In this document: piece by piece, positions 8,880-16,156 of the stretch
How positions within the stretch are numbered: the stretch's first letter is position 1
Layout: each line of letters starts with the position of its first letter
NCBI GenBank assembly: GCA_019635285.1
Contig: JAHBZS010000001.1
Location: 124,001-188,000 of the forward strand
DNA: 64,000 nucleotides
Reading direction: 5' to 3'
From: Rubrivivax sp.
GTDB lineage: Bacteria > Pseudomonadota > Gammaproteobacteria > Burkholderiales > Burkholderiaceae_C
Notes under the pieces: generated by a model
What the model saw: the letters and a program-made list of their open reading frames with translations, nothing else
Database searches by the model: none
What the model was told of the DNA's origin: nothing
Translations under genes and position numbers: made by a program

Positions 8880-10202
8880 TCATCTTGCCGTCGACAAAGG
8901 CGGCGCCAGCCCGACCAGCTCGAACAACCGCGGCTCGATCCGGGCACGCTCGGCGTCCTTCTTGTAGACGTAGGTGCGGCAGGGCATGCCGGGGCGCTGC
9001 TGCGCGGTGCCGTCGATGACGAAGAACAGCGGCACCGCGGGGTCCGCAGCACGCGACAGCTGGGTGCGGTTCGACGCCGCGCAGTGCGAACAGTACGACG
9101 GCGCGTCGCGGCGCATGAAGACGATGGGGTGCGGCCCCGGCACGGCGGGCGACAGCGGCTGGCCGTAGCGGTACAGGTCGCGCCACATCTGGCCGCGGAA
9201 CAAGCGCCCGCCGCTGCCGCAGGGGTCGAGCGTGAAGACGAAGCGGTCGTCCTCTTCGTGCACGCGGAAGTCGGCGCAGTGGTAGTTCCAGGTGCGCGCG
9301 ATCTCGCGCACCAGGCCGGCGTCGTCCAAGGCCGCATAGCGCGGGAAGCCGGCGACGAAGGCCGGCTCGTAGGTCTGCGCCAGCATTTCGTCCAGGTAGT
9401 CGGGCCCGCCCAGCTCCAGCGCCACCGCATAGAAGTGCGCGAGCCAGACCACGCCGAAGTCGTGCCACGGCTGCCAGTCCTTGCGCTGGCCCTCGAGCAG
9501 CGGCGTGATGGCGGTGTCGCCGGCCTCCAGCCGCTCGCGCGCCTGCTGCACGCGGGTGCGCGTCAGCGCCACCTTTTCGGTGTCGTCGAAGAGCGTCTGC
9601 CCACGCTGCGCGAGCTTGTCGAAGCGCAGGCGGCAGTGGCCGTCGGGTCCCTTCTGCGTGGTCCAGGCCGGGCCGCCCAGCGCGTCGTTCAGCGCTGCCT
9701 GGTTGGCCTTGCAGCCCTGGCAATAGCTGCTGACGCCGTCGCTCCAGCCACCGTAGGCCGCGGGGTGGCGTTCGGGCAGCTTCTGCCGTTCCAGCCGGCC
9801 GCCGCTGCCGCAGGGCGCCAGGTCCAGCACCACCGCGTCGTCGTCTTCCTGCAGCGGGCTGAGTGCCCCACCGGTCTGGTAGCGGAAGAGGGCCACCAGG
9901 TCGGCGATCGCCCCTTTGGCGTCGCCCGCCTGCCATTGCGCCACCCAGCTGCGCATCAGCTGGGCGCCGATGCGCTGCAGTTCGGTGCGCGTGCGTGCCT
10001 CGCCGAAGTCGGCGCGCAGCTTGCCGATCTTGCGCGCCAAGGTGTGGCCCGACAGCGCATCCAACCCGGCCGGGCCGGCCTCCATCTCGTCCAGGTGGCG
10101 GGCCAGCGCGCCCAGGTCGCCGCGTTGCAGCGCGGCGATGGCATCGTCTTCCGGCGGGCGCGCCAGTTGCTGCAGCGTGGTGTCGTCGAACAGGCGGCTC
10201 AT
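8880..10202 (-). CDS. uncharacterised protein with duplicated CGSGGR...SYCxxC module
   Basis: A 440-residue protein that I do not recognise. Two internal modules share the pattern acidic strand, (D/A)PCGSGGRL, a His-Pro segment, then SYCxxC: the first has C131, C161 and C164, the second C328, C371 and C374. Each could form a metal site. The rest is helical and rich in Trp and Asp, with no signal peptide or membrane helix seen. A good ribosome site (GGAGG, 7 nt) precedes the ATG. It diverges from the SDR at 10251 across 48 bp, suggesting shared control with catabolic genes. Function unknown. Confidence 0.8.
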   Translation of the reverse strand: MSRLFDDTTLQQLARPPEDDAIAALQRGDLGALARHLDEMEAGPAGLDALSGHTLARKIGKLRADFGEARTRTELQRIGAQLMRSWVAQWQAGDAKGAIADLVALFRYQTGGALSPLQEDDDAVVLDLAPCGSGGRLERQKLPERHPAAYGGWSDGVSSYCQGCKANQAALNDALGGPAWTTQKGPDGHCRLRFDKLAQRGQTLFDDTEKVALTRTRVQQARERLEAGDTAITPLLEGQRKDWQPWHDFGVVWLAHFYAVALELGGPDYLDEMLAQTYEPAFVAGFPRYAALDDAGLVREIARTWNYHCADFRVHEEDDRFVFTLDPCGSGGRLFRGQMWRDLYRYGQPLSPAVPGPHPIVFMRRDAPSYCSHCAASNRTQLSRAADPAVPLFFVIDGTAQQRPGMPCRTYVYKKDAERARIEPRLFELVGLAPPLSTAR

Positions 10203-10250
10203 CGCTATCCTCCGGGTCGGTTCCGCAGCTTAACAACGGGAGGCAGGCGC

Positions 10251-11063
10251 ATGAGGCTCGATGGCAAGGTGGTGCTGGTCACCGGAGCGGCCGGCGGCAT
10301 CGGCCGCGCGATCTGCCGGCGGCTGGCCGACGAAGGCGCGGCGCTGGCGCTGCTGGACGTGGGCGAAGCCGTCGACAGCCTGGCCGTCGAACTGGCCGGG
10401 CAGGGCACACGCGCGGCCGCGGCACGCGCCGACGTGGCCTCGTCGGCGCAGGTGCAGCAGGCGGTGGCCGCGCTGTCCGCGGCACTCGGGCCCATCGACG
10501 GGCTGGTCAACAACGCCGGGCTGACGAGCATCATCGCGCCGCTGCTGCGCATGGACGACGAGCAGTGGGCGCGCGATCTGGGCGTCAACCTGACCGGGCC
10601 GTTCAACACTATCCGCGCGGTGCTGCCGGGCATGGTGCAGCGCGGCTGGGGGCGCATCGTCAACATCTCGTCGATGGCCGCCCGTGCCGGGCTGTGGCGC
10701 CAGGCGGGTTATTCGGCGTCGAAGGCCGGGCTGCTGGGGCTGACGCGCAACGTCGCGCTGGAGCACGCCGCCGACGGCATCACCTGCAATGCCGTGCTGC
10801 CGGGCTTGATCGAGACGCCGGCCGTGGCCAAGCTGCCGCCGCCGGTGATGGATCATGCGATGAGCCTGACGCCGGCCCGCCGCACCGGCCGCACCGACGA
10901 GGTGGCGGCGCTGGTGGCCTTCTTGCTGTCGGACGAGGCCGGCTACCTGAACGGCGCCGAGATCGACATCGACGGCGGCTCGCACCTGTGCCCGGTGGTG
11001 CTGGGCAGCGTGCGCGAGGTGCAGGCGCGGCGCGACTACCGGCACGCGCCGCACGCCGGCTGA
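10251..11063 (+). CDS. SDR family NAD(P)-dependent oxidoreductase
   Basis: Encodes 270 residues: Rossmann motif TGAAGGIG, NNAG, catalytic Ser in NISSMAAR, Tyr-x3-Lys in YSASK, and the C-terminal YLNGAEIDIDGG typical of the FabG-like group. GGGAGG lies 7-8 nt upstream of the ATG. A short gap separates it from the ABC substrate-binding gene, so the two may be co-transcribed. The substrate is not evident; the context is catabolic, so a hydroxyacyl or ring alcohol is plausible. Confidence 0.9.
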   Translation: MRLDGKVVLVTGAAGGIGRAICRRLADEGAALALLDVGEAVDSLAVELAGQGTRAAAARADVASSAQVQQAVAALSAALGPIDGLVNNAGLTSIIAPLLRMDDEQWARDLGVNLTGPFNTIRAVLPGMVQRGWGRIVNISSMAARAGLWRQAGYSASKAGLLGLTRNVALEHAADGITCNAVLPGLIETPAVAKLPPPVMDHAMSLTPARRTGRTDEVAALVAFLLSDEAGYLNGAEIDIDGGSHLCPVVLGSVREVQARRDYRHAPHAG

Positions 11064-11166
11064 CACCATGCCGCGCAGCCAATCCACGCAAGACCAGGAT
11101 CCACCGACCCCCTAGGCTGCGCTGCCGCCGCGCGGCACGGCCACCCGTCCACACAGGAGATTCACC

Positions 11167-12388
11167 ATGTCTGCCACCGACCGTCGTTCCTTTCTTGGCG
11201 GCGCCGCCGCTGCGGCCGCGTCGATCGCCCTGCCCGGGCTGGCGCGCGCGCAGGCCAACCCCGGCGTCACCGCCACCGAGCTGAAGATCGGCACGACCAC
11301 GTCGCTCAGCGGGCCGGTGTCGGCGCTGGGCACGATCAACAAGTCGCAGGCGGCGTATTTCAAGATGCTCAACGAGCGCGGCGGCATCGCCGGGCGCAAG
11401 ATCGACTACATCATCCTGGACGACGGCTTCAACCCGGCGAAGACGCTGGAGCAGACGCGTCGCCTGATCGAGCAGGACGAGGTTGCGTTCCTGTTTTCGC
11501 AGCTCGGCACCGGGCCCAACTCGGCGATCGTCAAGTACGTCAACGACAAGGGCGTGCCGCACCTGTTCCTGTCGGTCAACGGCGACAAGTGGGGCGACTA
11601 CAAGACCTACCCGTGGACGCTGCCCTTCGCGCCCAGCGCGCGCACCGAGGCGCAGATCTTCGTCAAGTACGCGCTGCAGCAGAACCCGAAGGCCAAGATC
11701 GGCATCCTCTACCAGAACGACGACCTGGGCCGCGACTTCGTCGCCGGTGCCAAGGACGTGCTCGGCGCCCAATACGACGCGGTGGTCAAGGCCGTGTCCT
11801 TCGAGGTGACCGACGCCACCGTCGACTCGCAGCTGATCCAGCTGCAGTCCTGGGGGGGCGGACGTGCTGATCTCCGGCGTCACCGGCAAGTTCGGCGCGA
11901 TGTCGATCCGCAAGGTGTCCGAACTGGGCTGGAAGCCGATGCACTTCATCACCAGCGGCGTGTCGTCGGTGTCGTCGACTATCAAGCCGGCCGGCGAGGA
12001 CCGCTCGATGGGCGTGATCACCTCGGTGTACATGAAGGACGTGACCGACGCCGCGTGGGAGAACGATGCCGGCGTCAAGGCCTACAAGGCCTTCATGGCC
12101 AAGTACTTCGCCGACGGCAACCCCAGCGAGTTCTACAACGCCTATGGCTACCTGACGGCGATGGTCATGCAGCAGGTGCTGGAGCAGTGCAAGGGCGACT
12201 TCTCGCGCAAGAGCATCCTCGCCCAGGCCAACAACCTGAAGGACGTGGAGAACCCGCTGCTGCTGCCGGGCATCAAGGTCAACACCAGCCCCACCGACCA
12301 CCGCCCGCTGGAGCAGATGCAGCTGCAGCGCTGGGACGGCAAGCACTGGGAGCGCTTCGGCTCGGTGATCCAGGGCGCCGCGGTCTGA
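11167..12388 (+). pseudogene. branched-chain-type ABC transporter substrate-binding protein, interrupted by a single-base frameshift
   Basis: The N-terminal part has a twin-arginine-like signal (DRRSFLGG, then an Ala-rich stretch ending ARAQA), followed by the periplasmic type I fold start ELKIGTTTSLSGPVSALG. The frame breaks in a run of seven G at 11852-11858; removing one G restores QSWGADVLISGVTGKFGAMS and gives a continuous protein of about 406 residues ending at 12388. Downstream sequence (FYNAYGYLTAMVMQQVLEQ) is well preserved, so this is either a very recent mutation or a sequence error. AGGAG precedes the ATG. No permease genes adjoin it; it may serve another liv-type transporter in the window. 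Confidence 0.8.
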
Positions 12389-12407
12389 GCGGACGCAGCC
12401 GGGACGC

Positions 12408-13028
12408 TTAGCCGCGCTTCCTTGTCGGCGGCGCCTTTGGGGCGCTGCTTTCACTGACGGGTGCCGCCGGCAGCAGCCGCTGCGCCACCAGCTCGGCCAT
12501 GCGCGCGTCGCAGGCCACGCCGTGCACCAGGCGCACGTTCATCGCGAAGCCGTCGAAGGCCATCAGCAGCACGCTGGCGATGAGCGTGGCCTCGCGCTCG
12601 GCGACGCCCAGGCAGTCGCCGACCCAGGCGGCCACGCGTCCCTGGAAGAACTCGCGCAGCTGAGGGCTGTAGTCGCCGTCGGCGCTGCTGGTGGCGACGG
12701 CTTGCATCACGTTGTTGGCGAAGCCGTTGCTTTCGCGCGGCAGGTCGCGCCACAGCGCCAGCAGCAGGCGTTGCAACCGCGCCTGCGGGTCGCGGATGCG
12801 CGCCAGCGAACGCTCCAGCCGGTCCAGCCGCTCGGTCAGCCAGGGCGCGTAGAGCGTGTACAGCACGTCCAGCTTCGACGAGAAGTAGACGTACACGTTG
12901 GCGGTGGAGATCCCGGCCTCGCGCGCGATCTGCGGCAGCGAGGTTTCGCTGTAGCCCTGCGTGCTGAACAGGCGGAAGGCCGCCGCCAGGATCGCGTCGC
13001 GCACATCGGCCTTCTTGCGCTGAACCAT
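12408..13028 (-). CDS. TetR/AcrR family transcriptional regulator
   Basis: A 206-residue repressor-type protein. The N-terminal helix-turn-helix is clear (ILAAAFRLFSTQGYSETSLPQIAREAGISTANVYVYFSSKLDVLYTL), followed by an all-helical ligand and dimerisation domain and a basic Arg/Lys-rich tail. It is transcribed away from the NicX-like operon across a 133-bp gap containing a palindrome and a promoter-like sequence, which is the usual arrangement for a TetR protein controlling the neighbouring operon and itself. Its inducer is presumably a substrate or intermediate of that pathway. Confidence 0.9.
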   Translation of the reverse strand: MVQRKKADVRDAILAAAFRLFSTQGYSETSLPQIAREAGISTANVYVYFSSKLDVLYTLYAPWLTERLDRLERSLARIRDPQARLQRLLLALWRDLPRESNGFANNVMQAVATSSADGDYSPQLREFFQGRVAAWVGDCLGVAEREATLIASVLLMAFDGFAMNVRLVHGVACDARMAELVAQRLLPAAPVSESSAPKAPPTRKRG

Positions 13029-13060
13029 GGGGTTGATCCTAGGTCATCGAGCGATTCAAA

Positions 13061-13107
13061 AGAGAATGGTATTCGCTATTGACACCGGACAAGGCGGCTC
13101 CTACAGT
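13061..13107 (+). promoter_or_regulatory. candidate sigma-70 promoter with upstream palindromic operator
   Basis: TTGACA (13079-13084) is separated by exactly 17 bp from TACAGT (13102-13107), a good sigma-70 layout facing the dioxygenase gene. Just upstream, 13061-13077 is an imperfect 17-bp palindrome (AG-GAAT-ATTC-CT pattern) that abuts the -35 box. A TetR gene starts on the other side. A repressor bound at the palindrome would cover the promoter. Inferred from sequence only. Confidence 0.5.
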
Positions 13108-13161
13108 CGCTCGCCAATCGATGTTCTGTTGATCCAGCGCAAGGACGGAAGGCCAGCAACT

Positions 13162-14238
13162 ATGGAAGCCGCAATCCGCACCCAGGAGCTCAACCCGGGC
13201 AAGCTGCCGGCGCTGTTCCGCCGGCAATTCGAGCTGTGCAAGCTAGCCCGCGGCCAGACCGTGGCCATCGTCAGCGACCTGGGCACGCGCCGCGAGTACA
13301 TCCAGGCGGCGTTCGCCGCGGCCGAGGAGATGGGCGTCGACATCTACGAGATGTGCGTCAACACCATCCCCGGCTGGACCAAGGTCGGCGTGCCGACCAT
13401 CGGCCAGTGCAAGGGCACGCTGGAGGCGCTGTCGCTGGCCGACATGGTGCTGATCTTCCACGTGCCGCTGTTCAGCAAGTGGCTGCGCGAGGTGATGGGC
13501 AAGGGCGTGCGCGTGCAGATGATCATCGACGCGCCCGACGACCTGTACCACCTGCAGTCGCCGCCCGGGCTGAAGGAGGCGGTGCTGCACGCGCACCGCC
13601 TGTACGAGAAGACGCGCGAGGTGCGCGTCACCAGCCGCCACGGCACCGACCTGAGCTACCGCCGCGGCGAATACCCGGTGATGAGCCAGTACGGCATGGC
13701 CGACGAACCCGGCCGCTTCGACCACTGGGGCGTCGGCCTGCTGCACACCTTCCCGGACGAAGGCAGTGCCCACGGCACGGTGGTCATCGCCCCCGGCGAC
13801 ATCGTCATCCTGCCGTACTGCCGCTACGTGCAGGACCCGATCCGGCTGGAAGTCCGCGAAGGCCACGTCACCCAGATCGAAGGCGGCATGGACGCGATGC
13901 TGATGCGCGACTGGCTGGCCGAGGGCGTGACCGGGCCGGACGACCGCGACCCCTACGCGGTGTCGCACCTGGGCTGGGGGCTGAACCCGCAGTGCCGCTG
14001 GGATGCCTTGGCGCTGTACGGCGACGCCCCCGAACGCGCGCGCGCGGCGGCGCGCAGCTTCCCGGGCAACTTCCTGTTCTCCACCGGCCCCAACAGCCAG
14101 GGGGGCGGCAAGCGCACCACGCGCGGCCACTACGACGTGCCGATGCGGCATTGCACGATCGCGCTCGACGGCAAGGTGGTGGTCGATGAAGGCCGACTCG
14201 TCGATCCGGCGATGGTCGTGCCGCGCGTCGCCCGCTGA
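13162..14238 (+). CDS. 2,5-dihydroxypyridine 5,6-dioxygenase-like ring-cleavage enzyme (NicX family)
   Basis: A 358-residue protein that aligns from memory with NicX, the Fe(II) enzyme opening 2,5-dihydroxypyridine to N-formylmaleamate. Shared landmarks are ADEPGRFDHW, EGSAHGTVVIAPGDI, SHLGWGLNP, FPGNFLFSTGPN and GHYDVPMRHC. The NicX metal ligands (His, and a His-x-Asp pair) correspond here to H269 and H323-x-D325, all present. The ATG at 13162 is chosen as the first after the promoter with family-like N-terminal length. It heads the long catabolic operon. The exact substrate may be another dihydroxylated N-heterocycle. Confidence 0.8.
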   Translation: MEAAIRTQELNPGKLPALFRRQFELCKLARGQTVAIVSDLGTRREYIQAAFAAAEEMGVDIYEMCVNTIPGWTKVGVPTIGQCKGTLEALSLADMVLIFHVPLFSKWLREVMGKGVRVQMIIDAPDDLYHLQSPPGLKEAVLHAHRLYEKTREVRVTSRHGTDLSYRRGEYPVMSQYGMADEPGRFDHWGVGLLHTFPDEGSAHGTVVIAPGDIVILPYCRYVQDPIRLEVREGHVTQIEGGMDAMLMRDWLAEGVTGPDDRDPYAVSHLGWGLNPQCRWDALALYGDAPERARAAARSFPGNFLFSTGPNSQGGGKRTTRGHYDVPMRHCTIALDGKVVVDEGRLVDPAMVVPRVAR

Positions 14239-14256
14239 GTCGCACCGGACCGCACG

Positions 14257-14832
14257 ATGCTCATCGACGGCCAGTTCACCGTCGCCGCGCCGCCGCAGGC
14301 GCTGATGCGCCATCTGTTCGACGCGCGGCTGATGGCCGAGTGCCTGCCGGGCTGCGAGTCGCTGGAGGCGCTGGATGCCGACCGCTACCGCGCGGTGGTG
14401 GGCGTGGCGCTGGCCGGCGTCAAGGCGCGCTTCGACCTGAACGTCGAGGTGGTGCGGCGCGAGGCACTGGCGGTGTGGGCGACGACGCGCGGCGAGGAGG
14501 GCGGCAATGCCAGCCAGCTGCAGGCCGAGAATCGCATCACGCTGGAGCCGGTGGCGCAAGGCACGCTGCTGAAGTACGAGAGCGAGGTGTCGGTCACCGG
14601 CCGCCTGGGCCGCTTCGCGCTGGGCATGATGAAGAAGAAGGCGCAGGCGCTGGGCGACGAGTTCGCGCAGAACCTGCAGTCGCGCCTGGCCGCGCTGGAA
14701 GCCGTGCCGACCCCTGTGGCCGCGCCGCAAGCGCCGGCCTCGCCGGCCTCGCCAGCCCGGCTGCCGTGGTGGCGCGCGTTCTGGAACTGGCTCACCGGGC
14801 GACGTGCGCCGCCGTCCGGCGTCGGCGGCTGA
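14257..14832 (+). CDS. CoxG family SRPBCC protein (molybdenum hydroxylase accessory)
   Basis: A 191-residue protein with a CoxG/SRPBCC domain (residues 1-150: GQFTVAAPPQALMRHLFDARLMAECLPGCESLEAL, then strands ending in VTGRLGRFALGMMKKKAQ) and a Pro/Ala linker leading to a short amphipathic C-terminus (WWRAFWNWLTG) that could touch the membrane. CoxG in carboxydotrophs is reported to anchor CO dehydrogenase at the membrane, and homologues accompany many molybdenum hydroxylases. Here it directly precedes the three hydroxylase subunits, 2 bp before the FAD subunit, which supports the same role. Confidence 0.8.
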   Translation: MLIDGQFTVAAPPQALMRHLFDARLMAECLPGCESLEALDADRYRAVVGVALAGVKARFDLNVEVVRREALAVWATTRGEEGGNASQLQAENRITLEPVAQGTLLKYESEVSVTGRLGRFALGMMKKKAQALGDEFAQNLQSRLAALEAVPTPVAAPQAPASPASPARLPWWRAFWNWLTGRRAPPSGVGG

Positions 14833-14834
14833 GC

Positions 14835-15683
14835 ATGGGTGCGCCGGGATTTCACCGCCCGAAGACCGTCGACGAGGCGGTCGCGCTGCTGGCCGCGGAC
14901 GACGAGGCCAAGCCGATCGCCGGCGGCGCGACCTTGGTGGCGATGCTCAACGCGCGTGTCATCGAGCCGCCGTCGCTGGTCAGCCTGGCGGGCATCGCCG
15001 AACTGCAGGGCCTGTCGGCGGTGGACGGCGGCGTGCGCATCGGCGCCTTCACGCGCCACCGCGACACCGCCGCCAGCACGTTGCTGCAGGGCACGCTCGG
15101 CGCGGTGCGCGACGCGGCCTCGCAGATCGCCAACGCCACGGTGCGCAACATGGGCACCATCGGCGGTTCGATCTCCTTCGCCGACCCGGGGCTGGACTAC
15201 CCGCCCGCGCTGGTCGCGGCCGGCGCTGTGATCGAGATTGCCGGCCCGGCGGGCCGGCGGCGCGTGCCGGCGCGCGACTTCTTCGTCGACTGGTATGTGA
15301 CGGCGCTGGAGCCGGCCGAGATCGTCACCGCAGTCATCCTGCCGGCGGCCGACCCGCGCGGCGCCGGGCTGTACGTGAAGCATGCGCGGGTCGCGGGCGA
15401 CTACGCCACGGCCTCGGTGGCGATCTGCCTGAGCGCAGGCGGCGCGGCGTCCGTCGCGGTCGGCAGCTGCGGGCCGACGCCGATTGCCGACGCGGGGGCC
15501 AACGCCATGCTGTCCGCCGAGCGCAGCGATGCGGCCATCGCACGTGCCGGCTCCGCGCTGCAGGCGCTGGCCGACCCGCTGGACGACGTGCGCGGCAGCG
15601 CCGACTACCGGCGCACCTTGATCCCGCGGCTCTTGCTGCGTGCGGTGCGTGCGGCCGAGGCGGCCATTGGAGCGGTTGCATGA
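14835..15683 (+). CDS. molybdenum hydroxylase FAD-binding subunit (CoxM/XdhB family)
   Basis: A 282-residue medium subunit. The flavin-binding signature AGGATLVAMLNAR (near residues 35-47) and the second motif TIGGSISFADPGLDYPPAL match the CO dehydrogenase medium-subunit family; the C-terminal domain (YVKHARVAGDYATASVAICLS) is also typical. It passes electrons from the 2Fe-2S subunit to FAD and an acceptor. The start is at 14835 just after the CoxG stop, and the gene overlaps the 2Fe-2S subunit by 4 bp (ATGA). Order M-S-L is the standard cox arrangement. Confidence 0.9.
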   Translation: MGAPGFHRPKTVDEAVALLAADDEAKPIAGGATLVAMLNARVIEPPSLVSLAGIAELQGLSAVDGGVRIGAFTRHRDTAASTLLQGTLGAVRDAASQIANATVRNMGTIGGSISFADPGLDYPPALVAAGAVIEIAGPAGRRRVPARDFFVDWYVTALEPAEIVTAVILPAADPRGAGLYVKHARVAGDYATASVAICLSAGGAASVAVGSCGPTPIADAGANAMLSAERSDAAIARAGSALQALADPLDDVRGSADYRRTLIPRLLLRAVRAAEAAIGAVA

Positions 15684-16156
15684 GCGTCACCCTGCAGATC
15701 AACGGCGAGGCCGCCAGCGTCGACGCGGCGCTGCACGACACGCTGCTCAGCGTGCTGCGCGAGCAGTTGCAGCTGCACGCGGCCAAGCGCGGCTGCAACC
15801 AGGGCGTGTGCGGCGCCTGCACCGTCAACATCGACGGCTGGCCGGCGCGCGCCTGCCTGTCGCTGGCGCATGGCTGCGAGGGCGCGCAGGTGCGCACGCT
15901 CGAAGGCCTGAATCACACGCCGCGCGTGCGGGCGCTGCAGCGCGCCTTCACCGAAGCCGGCGCCTTCCAGTGCGGCTTCTGCACGCCGGGCATGCTGGTC
16001 GCGGCCGAGGCGTTGCTGAGCCGCGAGCCGGCGCCGGACGAGGCGGCCGTGCGCCGCGCGCTGTCCGGCAACCTGTGCCGCTGCACCGGCTATGTGACCA
16101 TCGTCCAGGCGGTGCGGGCCGCCGCTGCGGCGCTGCGCGCGGGGTCTGCGTCATGA
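15680..16156 (+). CDS. molybdenum hydroxylase 2Fe-2S subunit (CoxS family)
   Basis: A 158-residue small subunit with both clusters intact: the plant-ferredoxin-type ligands C39, C44, C47 and C59 (CNQGVCGACT...ARAC), and the helical-domain ligands C98, C101, C133 and C135 (CGFCTPGM...NLCRCTGY). It relays electrons from the molybdenum site to FAD. It overlaps its upstream and downstream partners by 4 bp each (ATGA), implying coupled translation and fixed stoichiometry. Confidence 0.95.
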   Translation: MSVTLQINGEAASVDAALHDTLLSVLREQLQLHAAKRGCNQGVCGACTVNIDGWPARACLSLAHGCEGAQVRTLEGLNHTPRVRALQRAFTEAGAFQCGFCTPGMLVAAEALLSREPAPDEAAVRRALSGNLCRCTGYVTIVQAVRAAAAALRAGSAS

